Part shown: positions 45,264-57,983 of the stretch, in pieces
Position numbering within the stretch: the stretch's first letter is position 1
How the letters are laid out: each line of letters starts with the position of its first letter
Assembly: GCA_035772785.1 (NCBI GenBank)
Contig: JAOCPU010000039.1
Coordinates: forward strand, 62,001-126,000
Origin: Phlebiopsis flavidoalba
Lineage: Eukaryota > Basidiomycota > Agaricomycetes > Polyporales > Phanerochaetaceae
Direction of reading: 5' to 3'
Length of the DNA: 64,000 nucleotides
The notes under the pieces: generated by a model
What the model saw: only the letters and a program-made list of their open reading frames with translations
Told to the model about the DNA's origin: nothing
Databases searched by the model: none
Made by a program: the position numbers and the translations under genes

Positions 45264-47418
45264 ATGACATCACTCTGGACGTGGCCTCAGAAACCGAAAA
45301 GCTCTCCGACCATCATTCGTCCTCCCCCAGTCCTTCTCGTGCTCTGTCTCGGCCATAGCCCCTCTTGATACCACTTCATCGCCTCTGAGCCCCCAAACGT
45401 AGAACCCAGTCGTGTGGCCAACCCCTCCGATAGCGGGGGGAGACTCCTGCCCACAATGACGGACGTCTCTCTCTGACTCCAGGACACTCGATCCCAGTGG
45501 TCCCGCTGCAACCAGCTCACCTCTCCCTGGACCTAATCTGGAGATACTCTTGAACATCCACCCCTTCGTAAACACCACAAGAGACAGCCCTCTTCAGCTT
45601 CATTGGAGTCTCAGGATTCGTTATCTAAGGCCGGTCTCAGCGACGACGTTGGCGCATACGGGAATACGGACGGGCACTTGTTTCCGGGGCCGAAGCAGAG
45701 ACAGCCGACGGCTCTCTCTTACCTGAAGGATTGCGCCGATTTACCGGTGTAGACCTTGAGTTGTGCTGTACATCTTCTGCCGGAAGGACGGATCCCGTAA
45801 CGAGTGAAGCAGCCAGCGAGGGGGCAGATGAACGCACAGAAAGCAAGCACCCTGGATCGTGGACTGTGAACGAAGTACCAAAGAGTGAAGACCCCTCCCT
45901 CACCGGGTCTGCCTCCTTCGAGTGCGCCCTCTAGCCAAGTCTCGGATCTATCTCTTCAGCCGACCAAGGACGCCGGGAATTGACGACTCTGCGAGGACTA
46001 ATGAATCAGACTTTTTTGCGGACAATAATGGGGCAGCAGGCGGTGACGGAGAATCCGACCAGCTTCTACCAGCCTCGTCTCTGCCATCCTCGCAACCTCG
46101 ATTTTCTACTCCCGACAGGATTTTCTCGTCTCCTCTCCACCGTTGCCGACGAATTTTAGGCTCTGCGCCCCCACTTCCCCCCATCTTGCCCCGTTCGAAG
46201 GAGAGCAAAGTCAATGAAGACCTTGGCGATGACGGAAGAGGAACTCGCGGAACCTGGTTAATGCGAATAAACGATCAGCTTCGAATGAATTTGCCTAAAG
46301 ACATGGAGAACAAGCGTTGCAGTGAGTTGCGATTGGCCGGTACATGTGTCGCGCGCGGATGCTGACATACGATAAAATCGCGGCAGCAGAAGTCAACGAG
46401 AGGTATACCCCTCCGCCTCCTCCCAATCCGAGGCGACCGACGCTTCTCGGGCAGAAGAAACAACGTCGAAAGCTCGTGGCAGGTGCCGTTCCGCTCTCCC
46501 ATCGTCAAGCTCGAGGACATACTAGCGGGGGAAGGACGGCGTGTATGCTAGTGGTCGCTGCTCGTCCACGGAGAAAATGGTGAAATGCGAGCCTTCGAAT
46601 GACTTGCCAGATTTGTGTCCACGCCACGAGCTCAGCCACACCTGAAGGCTCGAACGCAAAGACAGCTGCTACGAGAGACCAGTACTGCGCACAGCGCGCA
46701 GGCGCTGGCACGAGGCCGAATTGGTGGGTTTCAAGTCCCTCGTCCCCAGTCCACTCGAACCCGACGTGTCTCTGACGAGCCTTTGGGAGCGACGGGTTAC
46801 CCCCACTGTAAAAACCGGGTCGACGATACAGGCGCTCCAAGCCGTTGTGAATTTCAGAAGGCTGAAGCATGGGCAGGCGCTCCGGCATCAAGAATGATCT
46901 GCGCGTGATGCGGACGATGCGCGGGCATGAGGCTCGAGGTTATGGTGGCCAGATGGCGGAGCGTAGGGATGGGAGGGTGTGGCGTGGCTTGTCTGGGGAC
47001 ACCATTAAGGACCTCGACCCAGGTGATGGCCTGGGAAGCCGATATCAGCGAAGGGTGGCTGGGAAGACCGACGGGGTTGGTCCCGTAGGCAAGTCAAACA
47101 GTCGTAGGCCGGGCGGAGATGGCTTCCAGTCAGCTGCTGGGTTTGGGACGATGTAAGGAAACTGGGGGTAAGCGCAGTTGGGTTTTGACAATAACTGGTG
47201 CTGGGATGACAGGAATGGAAGAGAGGAAGCTGGTGAGCGGACGATGAGACAGACGAAAGGATGGAGGTCGACGAGGACATGCCGGTTCAGAGGCACTCGT
47301 CTCTCAGGAAACTATGATGAGGTACATGGGTATTGACCCGGATACTCTAGGTTGGGATGAGGAGGAGGGTGATTTTGTCGGGGGAGGCCTTGAGGCTTGG
47401 AGACAGAGTCTTCAGTAA
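45264..47418 (+). CDS. long Ser/Pro/Glu-rich disordered protein, unidentified
   Basis: Plus-strand coding-like text passes through all frames: TLDVASETEKLSDHHSSSPS, GRALVSGAEAETADGSLLPE, VDLELCCTSSAGRTDPVTSE, DDSARTNESDFFADNNGAAG, HSNPT-type segments near 46750, YGGQMAERRDGRVWRGLSG and DRMEVDEDMPVQRHSSLRK. The end is better ordered: MRYMGIDPDTLGWDEEEGDF with VGGGLEAWRQSLQ before the stop at 47416-47418. The composition suggests a nuclear or signalling scaffold, but no domain is recognised. Start at the ATG of 45264 is a guess. Introns are unresolved. Confidence 0.4.
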
Positions 47419-47496
47419 TACCTGCACGAGACTTTGGTACATGACACGAACGCATGGCAGCGGCGCTAAACGCAATTGAGGGAAAAAGCACTACGC

Positions 47497-47560
47497 GAAT
47501 TGAGCGCTACGCAGTTGAGCGCTACGCAATTGAGCGCTACGCAATTGAGTGCGCTACGCA
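47497..47560. repeat. 15-bp tandem repeat, about four units
   Basis: Units of the form attgagcgctacgca follow one another with small changes (gaattgagcgctacgca, gttgagcgctacgca, attgagcgctacgca, attgagtgcgctacgca). In frame they would encode IERYA repeats inside an 87-codon frame, but no other coding support exists. Confidence 0.85.
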
Positions 47561-47709
47561 CATTGGACGCAAATGCCGCCTTTCCCTGCCATTCCGCGCG
47601 CGTTCGCGCATAGCTAAGTGCGCACGTTGTATCGTTGTAGTTGGGTATGCTATAGGTATGTTTTATAGGACTAGCTCACCAGATCGAAGCTACTTGTTGG
47701 GCGGTTGCA

Positions 47710-47738
47710 TCAGGTAGGGGATATCGAGATCAAGGACA
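47710..47738. repeat. 29-bp direct repeat, copy 1
   Basis: Identical to 48578-48606 over 29 bases (starts tcaggtaggggatatc), 868 bp away in the same orientation. On the minus strand it would read VLDLDIPYL. Flanking bases are partly similar (gcggttgca versus gcggcgg). Confidence 0.85.
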
Positions 47739-48104
47739 CTAGCGGATGCGGGCCATTTCTGGCTCGACCGATTTATGAATAATTCCTATTGCTAATTCCT
47801 GCACATAGCTTAATCAACTTCTGCTTATCACTTACCTACTGGGAATTTTCCAACGCAACGTCGATATCCAATGAGCACACAGATTCACTGCTATCTAGTA
47901 GAACAAGTGTGCAGAATCATCTCAAGTAATTAAGTACTGACAATAAGTGATGTGAGAAAACACATGTCTGCCAGTGGCAAATTCCAAGGGTGGCGCGGTT
48001 TCTGCTGAATTTACCGTGACGTACTTGTCGGTGTTGTGCATACACGCACAGCCCAGCCTCAACTTGCCCAACACAGCGCGAGCATTCAGATTGGCAAAGT
48101 AACT
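47739..48104. other. no gene seen between direct-repeat copy 1 and the minus-strand frame
   Basis: AT-rich sequence with many short stops. Nothing recognised. Confidence 0.4.
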
Positions 48105-48764
48105 TCAAGTGCGCGCTCGAGCACAGCTCCCACGAACGACGCCACATACCGAAGCCAACGAGACTGCCGATGACATCAATGCCCACATGACGTGTGGCCG
48201 TTTGGGCGTGCACGTGCGTGCTGTGGGTGCGATGGTGAGGCTTTGTGTCACGGTAGGCACCACATTCGATGCAGACGAAACGCAGGTGAACGGGATGGAG
48301 GAGCTAGATACGGATGATGAGGAGGATGAGGAACTTGAAGAGGATAGGCTAGAGGCGGAGACGGGGATGGTAGTGATACAATGGGCGAGGCTGTGCTGGT
48401 AGTGTACAATGAATCCGGGGTATGCTGGCGTGATCAGTACCGGTCCTTCTTCGACGACAGGGATCGCGCCCTGGCTCCGCGCGCCGCGCGCACGGCCGTG
48501 TGCACATGCGCCGAACACTCCACCGACGCGTAGTTGAAGCAGTCTGTCAGCGGAATCTGGAAGTACGGTGGCGGCGGTCAGGTAGGGGATATCGAGATCA
48601 AGGACATTTGTCCGGCTTGTCCGAATGCGGATTCGCGCAAAGAGCTTGACATGCCACTGGGTCGGACGACGTTCAAGTTGTGTAAGTCCTTTTGGCCCGC
48701 GTTGTGCCGGACTGGGTATCGCAATAACAGCATTGAACGAGGATGGAAGGGCCTGGGTGCGCAA
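48105..48764 (-). CDS. doubtful Ser-rich open frame
   Basis: A 219-codon minus-strand frame with a Ser run and a Leu/Ala-rich region near its end. The complementary strand carries an acidic frame (LDTDDEEDEELEEDRLEAE) through the same repeat, and neither has a recognised domain. The frame spans the second copy of the 29-bp repeat. It may be chance. Confidence 0.2.
   Translation of the reverse strand: MRTQALPSSFNAVIAIPSPAQRGPKGLTQLERRPTQWHVKLFARIRIRTSRTNVLDLDIPYLTAATVLPDSADRLLQLRVGGVFGACAHGRARGARSQGAIPVVEEGPVLITPAYPGFIVHYQHSLAHCITTIPVSASSLSSSSSSSSSSSVSSSSIPFTCVSSASNVVPTVTQSLTIAPTARTCTPKRPHVMWALMSSAVSLASVCGVVRGSCARART
48578..48606. repeat. 29-bp direct repeat, copy 2
   Basis: Exact match to 47710-47738. 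Longer homology does not extend on either side beyond scattered matches. Confidence 0.85.
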
Positions 48765-50640
48765 CCATGCGTGGCACCAATGGCGATGTTCAGGGACTGC
48801 TTCACATTACTGTAGGACTTTGCGTCAAGATTGAAGCATTTTAAAATCTATGAGTGTGGTTCAAACTCACAATATTGCGGTGCTACACATCAGACTTTCC
48901 CACGAACCCTGAGCCGTATCACCACACCACTCTGAGCTTCAGCCTCTATTCTGCTATCAGGATGCCTGCAATGTTGGGACTGAACAAAATTGATAAAAGG
49001 GCCAGAGAGAAAAGTGGTCATGGATGAATTGCGGAAGTGGCGGCTAGTGCACAGCTGGCATTGGGGATATTATCTGGCGGTCTAGAAGCTGGTGACATCG
49101 AAGGGTTGTGGCTGAAAAGCTTATCGTGAGATGAACAAGTCAAGAATGAGGCGAAAAATAACGACCGCTAGCAAGATGTGACTGATTAGTCTTAGACTGA
49201 AGGTTAGTATCTCGAATTACTTTGAGAGGGTGCGTCGCCTAAAAGCATTGCGGAGGTCCTGCGGAATTATGACAGAGATGAGGGAGGGACTGCCAAAGGG
49301 TGATCACAAGAGAGCGGTGTCAGCCAAAAACGTATTCACGACGATGCTCATCCTGTGAGAGGTAGTGGCAGGGTGAAAAATATCTCAAACACTTGTCGGT
49401 AGGTCCTCGTGGGACGGTTGAATTCTGGCCGGTAGAAATGGCAAGGGATGTCATGTCGATATGTCAACCTTCTCTAGGTTGAGCACAGGAAGCAAGGGCG
49501 TCATGATATACTGGACGGTAGAAAAGAGTATGTGCTCGTTGGTTCAGAATGTTTGAGGGAGACTGCTAGATGCTTGTGACCGATCGTCCGCGTAGGCAGA
49601 GGCTGGCTGAGCGTCTTTGCGAGGAGGGGCGGGGCTACCAGAATGCGGAGCGCGGAGGGATTGTAATCGAGTCCGGAAATTCCAAAGACAATCCTTGAGA
49701 TGATTCCGTAGTGTGAACATCTGTTGGTGACTGTGCAGAATGTTGGAGTAGTGTTAAATTCCGCGGGGCTGGTGTCTTTGATCCCAATTTGCCTCCGCTA
49801 CCTCTTAATTTACACATTGCCGATGTCTTATTCGGGCCTGCTCCCAGTGGACTGCTTGGATTGCACCGTCACTACTGCCATCGGCGTATGTTTGCCACAT
49901 TCCTCTGTCATCCCTGAAGATGTATGAAGTACCTGGCTCGGGGATTGCTCATCGAGCAGCCATGTACGATGCAACGGGATGTGATGAAGACGATAACCCT
50001 AACCAGAAACCCGAAACCGAAGTTCTGGGGACCGTCCGGTGACGAATCGATGAGCGTTGAATGTTGAACGTTAAAACACGGTTGTTTTTTGCGCGTTGAC
50101 ATTGACAGCGTTTTTGCGGAATTCTCATTGCCCCCCAAGTCGGAAGAACTTTGGGCTACAAGCTTGACTCAAACCAAATTCTGCTCTCATAGAATTAATC
50201 GATGCCGATTCCGATTCCAGCCGCGCTTCAAGAATCGCCGCTGGCCCATATTCTCGGTGGAAAAACCACTCTTATAACCACGACTAAGGTCGGCCGCATT
50301 TATGCTGCCGATGCAGCGAAGAACTCCCAGCGAGTGTTGGTCCTCAGTGCACCTTTCGGCGCTGCAACCTTGGGCCAAGGTCCTCGTCGCTAGCATCCAT
50401 CGGCGACGAAGAATCTCGCTAGGCGGTATCTCGTCGTCCCAAACGGCCCTCCAGAGTATTATTTGTGTTGTGATTCCGCTTTTCTGACTTTTCGTAGGCT
50501 GCGTCAATACGGGGGGGCGCAAGTAAATGTTCAGCCTCTCCTGAGGAACTCCCACAGCACCCAGTACTCAGCAGGGATCGTGCATTGACAATGTTCGCCA
50601 ATGTCAAAACCTGTGAGTTAACGATGATTCGATCCTTGAA
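48765..50640. other. stretch without a recognised gene
   Basis: 48,830-49,560 has no frame above 60 codons. Around 50,090-50,400 plus-strand frames such as DIDSVFAEFSLPPKSEELWA and LAHILGGKTTLITTTKVGRI look protein-like, but the opposite strand is open as well and no family is recognised. Confidence 0.3.
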
Positions 50641-51690
50641 TGCTGCTGCTTGACCAATCCTACTTTTGAGTCCTTAGAATTCCAGGTTATTGATGAGCAT
50701 CCGAACGTTAACTTCATAAACAGTTCGGATGCCACCGGGTGTTGCCTCGTTCGCCTTCCAGTCCCCCGTGTTCACACTCCGTGTCACGGTTACATGTCAC
50801 GCTCATTCGTGCATGGTGGGTCGGCTGTAGACATGTAGGTAAATAGGCATGGAGTTAGGTTCGGAGCGGCAGCAATACGAACCGAGGCTCACGTATCGGT
50901 ATTCCCGGTCCTGAGCTCCGAAAGGCTCGAAATCTGTCTTTTGCAAAATCGGCGGTGTTTTTCGCCTGGCGGCATAATCTCCTTGGGGATGTCGGCGAGC
51001 ATCCATGGCGGCAACCTGTGGAACGCTTCAGTGTCAAGGACGCAACGCGTTGAATAGGTTGGAATATTCTACCATACCTCGCATTTTTATCATTGGATAC
51101 TTCCGGATTGAGGTACAATGGCCAGTACGTTCCCGGTTGTTATCCGTACAGCTGACTTCACCATCTGTTGTCTCTGGTGCATCCCACAGGAGCCGTATGT
51201 TTGCTCGTGGGGTTACTATATCCGTCCCTCCTGTGGCCTCTAGGATCCACGTAATAAAGCCCTTGCTCAATCAAACTGCAAGTAGACTCGCGCCCAGGAT
51301 CCCGATTGTGGATTGCACCACATCTGTCGAGATACAGCCGCCGAAGCCAACGGCAAGTTTCATCCCTTGGATGTTATATCTCGACATCAAGTCCAAGCAT
51401 TGCCCTCCAAAGAGCTGCGCGCTATGTGGCTGGCATGCACCGAGGAACCCGATTTACCACAGGATACGATGGACAGGGCTTATGGGTTGGCGGCAGAGCC
51501 CCTTCGCCTAATTTGCAGCCGCTCAGAACCATATCCATCACCTCACGCTGTTCCTACACCCGCGAACCCGCGCGAGAAACTATAAAACCTTCAGTTACAT
51601 GTCTCGGCTCGGAAGGGCTCTCGCCCCTAGCCTTCCTCCTCCCATCTCGACGACCTCCATTTTTCGGGTTAGCATCTCGTCGTGATTGCT
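50641..51690 (+). other. possible error-broken gene, unidentified
   Basis: Plus-strand pieces read FQVIDEHPNVNFINSSDATG, RSFVHGGSAVDM, SIHGGNLWNASVSRTQRVE and LDVISRHQVQALPSKELRAM. The two HGG-containing pieces recall hotdog-fold thioesterases of fungi, but the spacing is wrong and the rest does not support it. The 3' part stays open in all three frames from 51,300 to 51,590. Treat as hypothetical. Confidence 0.25.
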
Positions 51691-51747
51691 AGCTTATACT
51701 CGTCAGCTGCGCGCACACAACGCGCCGCGATAACATCCGAGACCATG

Positions 51748-52680
51748 GTCATCTGCGACCAGGATGATTTCCCAACTTGCCGAGGTCGACGAGCGCGAGC
51801 CGCCGCCACCGTACGGCGACCACGATGACAATGACTACGACTATGACGAGTACGATTTTTGGTACTCGACCTCACCGCCATTCCTGGACGCCCGTTGGCC
51901 AAGCCCCTCCTCGAGTTCTCGTACCACGAACACAGTACACGTCACATTGTCGCCAACAACACCGCGAGAGGGCCTCCCATATTCTCTCCTCGTCTCGTCC
52001 ATCATTGTTCCAACCAACGAACGCCAGGTTGAATCGATATTCCCTACTACACAGGCAAGTGGCGTGATCTCTTCAACCCGTGGCCGCCCGTCTCATTGTC
52101 GAGTTCAGCCGCCAGATGCGCCTAGCCGCCATAGCCAACAATGCCACCGTTCACTGCTTGACTTGAACTCACCGATACGTGATGTTCAAACCCATTTGAA
52201 CCATGGAGCGACGCAGTTTCTTCGGCCTTCCGCGACAACCTCTCGCGACACGCATTCTGGAGAGTTTGACCGTTTGATGTTGCTGGTGTGTCCCTTGGCT
52301 GTTCGCATCTGGCAAAGGCGGCCTACTCACCTGCTCACAGTCCGTTGACCCCTCCTGCCTACTCCTCCCCTGCACTCCCTGCCCCCGAAGTAGACTCTAT
52401 CCGTGTTCTGAATCGCGAAGGCTACACCCCGTTCTTCCAGTAGGCGACTGCCTCATGGCAAAGGGTAAGTCCACTCCCCAATAAAACTTTGTATCCGCTA
52501 GCTTGCTGACGGCACCGTCCGCTACTGACTATTCAGCCACTACAGGTAGAGACTAAAGCTAACGCTCTCTGGCACGCGGTTCCAATACATCGTCAAAACG
52601 CTCAAGCTCAAGCCGTGGACCAGTTCCGTGGTGAAGATCCGCATAGCACACACTCCTTTACTTCTCAAACAAAATGACGC
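51748..52680 (+). CDS. hypothetical protein with acidic Asp/Tyr-rich segment
   Basis: The frame opened upstream of 51764 reads SQLAEVDEREPPPPYGDHDD then NDYDYDEYDFWYSTSPPFLD. Later pieces, EFSYHEHSTRHIVANNTARG, GKWRDLFNPWPPVSLSSSAA and DSIRVLNREGYTPFFQ, follow in shifted frames with possible introns. The composition suits a fungal hypothetical protein; no domain is recognised. Ends are approximate. Confidence 0.35.
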
Positions 52681-53689
52681 CTGAGTGCCAGGCTGCACTA
52701 CATGGAATTTCAATCTTTTTCCTCTTAATTACTACCGGTTCAGACCAGGTAACTTCTGTCTTGAATACTTGTGTTCTTGTCATGTCTTAGCTTTCCGCCC
52801 ACCAACTCACAAACGCAGGTGCCTTGGTTCTTGGAAACAAATTCTAGTTGTTCTAGTTCTTGCTTCATCTTCTTGTTCTTCTCTTGACGAGCATACGCCT
52901 TCTTGATCCTATTATAATACTCTGTAGATTCTAATAGCGGATGTTTCTGTCGGCTCTAACGCGAGCGTGGTATGTATGCGACATAATGCGCGTGAAGAGA
53001 GTCATAGCAGGCAAATGGTCTCCTGAACCTGCATCACAGAGGTGTGTCGGGAAGATCACAGGTCGACAAGCAACCAGCCTACTTAAGACACGACGAGGTT
53101 CGCGTAGTAGCCGATTTAGATACGACACTCAGCCAGTACGTGTCATACACATAAAGGTAGGTGCGATGTGGATGGGCCATGACGCGTGGTCCAGAGCGGC
53201 CGTGCCAGCTCGGTAGAGCGACCATATGAGCAAAGCCATGAGACCTGCTGGTAGCGTCGGTGGAGGTGTGTTGTTTTGTGAAAGCAGGGAGGTCTTCAGC
53301 GTGGACTTCGACAACGTCGAGGCACTCAAGTGATGCAAGGCGTGACACAATGAAACTACGCGCCGCGGTAGAGAAAGCCGCGGCGCCCGACAGACCCAAC
53401 GTGAGTCTGCGGTTCTGCGCCCCGCTAAAGAACGTGGGGGCGCGAGCTCTGTCTTTTTTGCCAGCGTACGCGAGAGGATGGTGAGTGGACAACCTCGGCT
53501 CGGGACAACCGCAGCCACTAAAGCCTGGGCGCCGGCTGTGCGCGGCTTTGATGAGGATCACAGGCGTCTAGATTTAGCATCTCAAAAAGGCAGGTGTCGT
53601 GATTCGGAGCCCTAGGTACGTGCCAAAGTGGCCACTTGTCTGTCCGATTTGGGCTTGTTCCTTACGACTGCCATCTCGTCGCCCCCAGC
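52681..53689. other. no gene recognised; overlapping open frames on both strands
   Basis: A 160-codon minus-strand frame (53561-53079) containing SLECLDVVEVHAEDLPAFTK competes with plus-strand readings such as FSVDFDNVEALK. Neither has a known domain. Part is the promoter of the SDR gene. Confidence 0.3.
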
Positions 53690-54498
53690 ATGCATGGTCC
53701 AATGCCGTTCGTCCTCATTGCGCCTGCAAATAGAGGTCTCTCTCTGGCGCTGACAAGGCACTTCCTGCGCCATACCACGCTACCAATTTTACGCGAGCCA
53801 TCGCTCAGACTCCCCAGAATCTGTACGGGAATCAATGCTCGCAAATTTACCTTCTATCGATGCGTCGAGACTCAAACTCCTGAAGCTGGAGCTAGGATCG
53901 GAGGAAAGCATTGCGGCTGGCCGCGAACGAACTATCAGCCAATCTTCCCGACAAAGATGCATTACATCCACACGGCGTTTCTTCACTGGCGGAATCTTGC
54001 ATCCTGAACGCCGTCCCGCGGATTTGGACGCGTCGAAAGTTATGGAAACTTTCCAGGTCAATGTCATCTCTCACCTCTTGCTCATCAAGCACTTCTCTCG
54101 ATTCTTGCCCACATCCAAACAAATTCAAGGAACCGAGCCCGCGAAGTAAGGATTCTTGGTGTGCACGTCTCCGCCCGCGTCGGGTCTGTATCCGACACGA
54201 TAAACCGCCTCGGTGGATGGTACTCGTACCGCGCGTCAAAATCTGCGCTCAACCAGGTCATCCGAACGTTCGACCTGCATTTTGCAGCAAAGAAAACTCC
54301 CGCTATATGCGTCGGTGTTCATCCTGGAACCGTCAAAACCGACTTCAGCAAGGAGTTTTGGGGCGGCCGATTACCGAAGGAGAAAACTATTCGAGCCGGA
54401 CAATGCGGCTGAGAAATTGTGTAGGGGTCGTGGGAGGTCTTAAGGAAGATCATCGCGGGAGAATTTGGGACTGGGCCGGGAAGGAGGTTATACCTTGA
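53690..54498 (+). CDS. short-chain dehydrogenase/reductase (CsgA-like fungal SDR)
   Basis: A Rossmann-fold NAD(P)-dependent oxidoreductase. Seen: MHGPMPFVLIAPANRGLSLA with LTRHFLRHT, the family's variant of the nucleotide-binding loop; ESMLANLPSIDASRLKLLKL with ELGSEESIAA; ANELSANLPDKDALHPHGV; VMETFQVNVISHLLLIKHFS; HVSARVGSVSDTINRLGGWY followed by SYRASKSALNQVIR, where Tyr and Lys of YxxxK are present at 54221-54241; VGVHPGTVKTDFSKEFWGG; and a C-terminus ending GRIWDWAGKEVIP. Nearly full length, about 265 residues. At least six frame changes. The substrate is unknown. Confidence 0.9.
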
Positions 54499-54874
54499 AG
54501 AAGAGTTGCTCTTTATTTGACTAGCGTCCTCAGTTCACAAGTGGCATCATTCGCGGCTTGTACAGGTACTTCGAGACATCTTTGTGGTATAACAGCTTGG
54601 TTGTTATGCCCTTTGAAAAAACACATGTCCATCCGTACGGCTTCCGTTGTGTGAGATATAAGCGAAAGTGACATCACGGCCCTTGAAATGCGCTTGGATT
54701 CCATCTTTTCTATGCTTACCATATTAGGCATTCACAGGTCTAGGATGGAAGCGTTGTGCGATGACTGTTTGGCATCGCTGCGCTTAGGCTCCTCTCTCAC
54801 TCCTTCAACCCTCCTCAACTGCGGACCTGATACTAGTAAAAGCTCCGTCTGCTCAGCGTCCGTATGCGCGTACT
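54499..54874. other. intergenic, no gene seen
   Basis: Between the SDR stop and the next likely start on the same strand. Contains the SDR 3' end and presumably the next promoter. Confidence 0.4.
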
Positions 54875-57496
54875 ATGATCTTGCCAGCACCTGTTTCACA
54901 AGACACGACACCGTCTAATGGACCGCGTGGACATTCGCTCGCCTCGGCGCTCCTCTCCGCCGCGCCGCTCATTCGAGTCGACAAGTCTCACCTTCTAAAG
55001 ACATACATTCAATCACAAAACACGTACAAAAGCCATTTCATGCAGGAGGGGACGGAAAGATTGGGAAAAAAGCTTTTGACAGGATTCAGGACCAAGGCAT
55101 GGATACAGCAAGGAAAGAAAGCGTGAACGAGAAAGATCCCACGAAGCACGAGATGCTGGCTTTCAGCACGCCTAAATTGAAAGCTAGAGTCCCTGAGCAC
55201 TTCCGGTGGAAGATGACAAAGATGCTCAACGACGCATATAGGACGTCTCAGAGAGCGAATTTTGAGATTTTGAAACAAAGAGCGCGTGCAGGGAAGGGCA
55301 AGGAGCGAGGCAGTCTGCCCACCCGCCACGAGGGCCGCTCAAATAAGCCGATAAACAACGATGGTGTGCCAAAGAGCTCCAAGAAGCGAGAGAAAAGTAT
55401 CGAACCAGATCGCGAAGCCAGTGCGTACCTATAAACTCTATTTCAAGGCACAATGGAACTGAGCACGACCGTAGTCTTGGCGGACAGGACGCAAGCGACG
55501 CCGCGCGAACAAGACGGCCGTCAATCCCAAGCAGCAAGATTCAGAGTCAGACAGCGAGCAGGGCCGCAATGAGGATCATATTAAGAGCAGAAAGAAGGAC
55601 AGAAAGACCAGTCTTGCCTCCGGATTGGCTCTGATGCACGGCTTCTCCGACGGAGAACCTCGGCCGAGGAAGGCTTACTGTAAGTCGGGGATTGTAGCGT
55701 TACTAATGTGTGCTGAAAGAATTGACAAGATCAAGCCGTCTTTTGGCGTGTTCCAAAGGGGCAAAGCATCGGCGAAGACGAAAGTTCGCACGCCAAAAGC
55801 CAAAGGTGAGACTTGTTATGCCTTCGCAAAAGCAACTTCCCTAATCACGGCTCAAGATCTTGCCGCCTCTGCATGGTCCGAGCAACAATTTCTTGGAGAG
55901 CCAGTCATCAGCAAAGCAGTCGAGTCCAAAGGACATAGAGGCCTTAGTGTACACGCCGGAAGATCCGTGTCTCCTAGGTCAAGCTCGCATGACGCCAGTC
56001 CTCCCAAGGGCAAGTTCAGGATTTCTAATCACGAGCGTCGTAACGAGTCTGAGAAGTCGGGAACTAGCAAGCATGGCCAGGAAGCTTGGTCTCCTATTCG
56101 CAATCAGAGAAGGAAAACGACGCTGAGCAAGGGACCGCCGCGCCAGAACGGACCCATCGAGGAACAGAAAGCTGAATCAGCTGTATGGGGGACATCGAAC
56201 GTGGAATCGCCATCGACGAAATACAGGATCCTGGTCGTTTTCAAAGACGGCCTCTTCATCGGACCCCGCGGAAGACCGCGGCCGGGACGCTCGTTGTGCT
56301 GGACACCAAACACGCGATGGAACCTCGATGTGCCTGCGCCGATCGAAGCCAGCCCCGGACGACGGAACGAAGACGCAGGATCCGGAGTGTCGTATGCTTC
56401 ATTAATGTCCATCTCAGTCTGCCTCACAGGCTGGACGACGGGTTGCTTCTGGACCCCGGACACTCCGAGCCCATTGGTGCGCCCATACAATCGAAGTATT
56501 TCGAATCATCTGGCCCCCGTTTGCCTGCAGTTGAGCCGATCAGCCATCAGTCACCAAGCAGTCGCACTCACCAGCAGCGACAGCGAAGTTCTATCCCCCG
56601 CCTCCCCTGACACACATTAGCGGCAGCATCTGGGTCTCCGTCAGGCCCGACCCCGATGCCTATAGCACTGAGGCTCCTGGCGCCCTAGCCTCTCCTGCGA
56701 ACCCGTCACATGAAGACTCTGGATTCGACGTCGTAGCCACAGGACAACCCGTCCAATCGGACGCCTTCACGACCGAGAGGACCACAGTACTGCCGCCGTT
56801 GCGCACTTTGTTTCTGCGCACACTCTCCCTCGTCATCCTTCGAGCGACGATTCTCTGGCGGACCTGGACGAATTCTTGCTGAATCGCTTAGCCAACGCCA
56901 TCTACGTGCTGGTTTGCCTAGGTTGACCGACAACTCGCTCGTCGCTCCAGTGGATGCTAGTGACAATATCCTATATCAGCATGCGTACGCCTCTAGCTAC
57001 GACGGCGAAGACGTACCGGAGTATAGCGAGGAGCCAATGAGATCTGAGGTCGCGAACCGTGTCGATCCAAACGCCTATGGTGACGAGTGTCATAACTATT
57101 CCTGGTCTCATCAGGGAGAGGCGACACCTTGGACAGATGAAGACGCCGAACACGGTCCACCTCTCTGCGCCGACCTCGACATGTACTGGGCCAACGCGTC
57201 TCAACATCGCCCGAGTACCTTTATCCCGACGATACGTGCTCAGTGGTTGAGGCTTCAGAGGGAAGAAAGATATGGCGATCGACATGAATATTTCCCATGA
57301 TTCCGACGTCGACTGGGAGCCCGGAGACGAGGCTATGTACCACGCCACTGTAGAGATGTTTCAAGACGCGCCACGCCTATCCGAGGTAGCTGGCATCCGT
57401 GCGGATTGTACTGAGTCAGGCCCATCGAGTAACCTGTTGGATGATGAAGAGTTCCGTGAAGGGCTGACATTACTTGGTGACAGTTTGAGAGGATAG
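54875..57496 (+). CDS. long basic then acidic disordered protein, unidentified
   Basis: The basic first half includes MDTARKESVNEKDPTKHEML, KARVPEHFRWKMTKMLNDAY with RTSQRANFEILKQRARAG, SKKREKSIEPDREAS, GKASAKTKVRTPKAKGE, SVSPRSSSHDASPPKGKFRI and QRRKTTLSKGPPRQNGPIEE. The second half is acidic: RLTDNSLVAPVDASDNILYQ, YDGEDVPEYSEEPMRSEV, ATPWTDEDAEHGPP and DSDVDWEPGDEAMYHATVEM, ending LDDEEFREGLTLLGDSLRG at 57496. Basic Ser-rich N-terminus and acidic C-terminus suggest a nuclear, chromatin- or spindle-related protein, but no domain is recognised. Introns are not resolved; the start is approximate. Confidence 0.45.
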
Positions 57497-57983
57497 GTGG
57501 CGTGGCGTGGCGTGCAGTGAAAGAGAAAGTGTTCCCGACCGTGTCTAGAGTGGAGGAGGACGTCCGTCCAAGGGTCTACGGAACCATTGGTTACCCCAAC
57601 GTCTCTGATGGAGGCTGATCCGCTTCTATTTCTTGTGAATTTATTTTATGTTTGATGTCACGGTGTGCGGGAAGCGACAATTTCAACTGTCGGGGTCTGA
57701 AAAGCCGCTTGTCTTTCCGTCAATGTTACAACAGAAGTAATGAGCTACCACCATGACTAGCAGATAGAGCAGATATAACGAGGTGTGTGTTACACATTGT
57801 GCTTGGGTCGCATGGCAAGGTCAAAGGTAGGGGCTTCGCACGATAGTGTGACAGGGTGGAGTACGACCGCGTCGTGACGAGTGTGACTGGAACGCGTCTT
57901 TGATGATGATGACTCAATTAGGCAATTAGACGCGCCAAATGAGGGGTAGCGGCCTGGCTCGTTTAAAAGGGGCAAATTGGCGA
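57497..57983. other. intergenic, promoter side of the GTPase gene
   Basis: No coding sequence recognised. The last 150 bp lead into the GTPase start codon. Confidence 0.4.

Noticed and set aside
50641..51010. Hotdog thioesterase
   Set aside because: Two HGG motifs are present but their spacing and surroundings do not fit; kept only as a possible unidentified gene.
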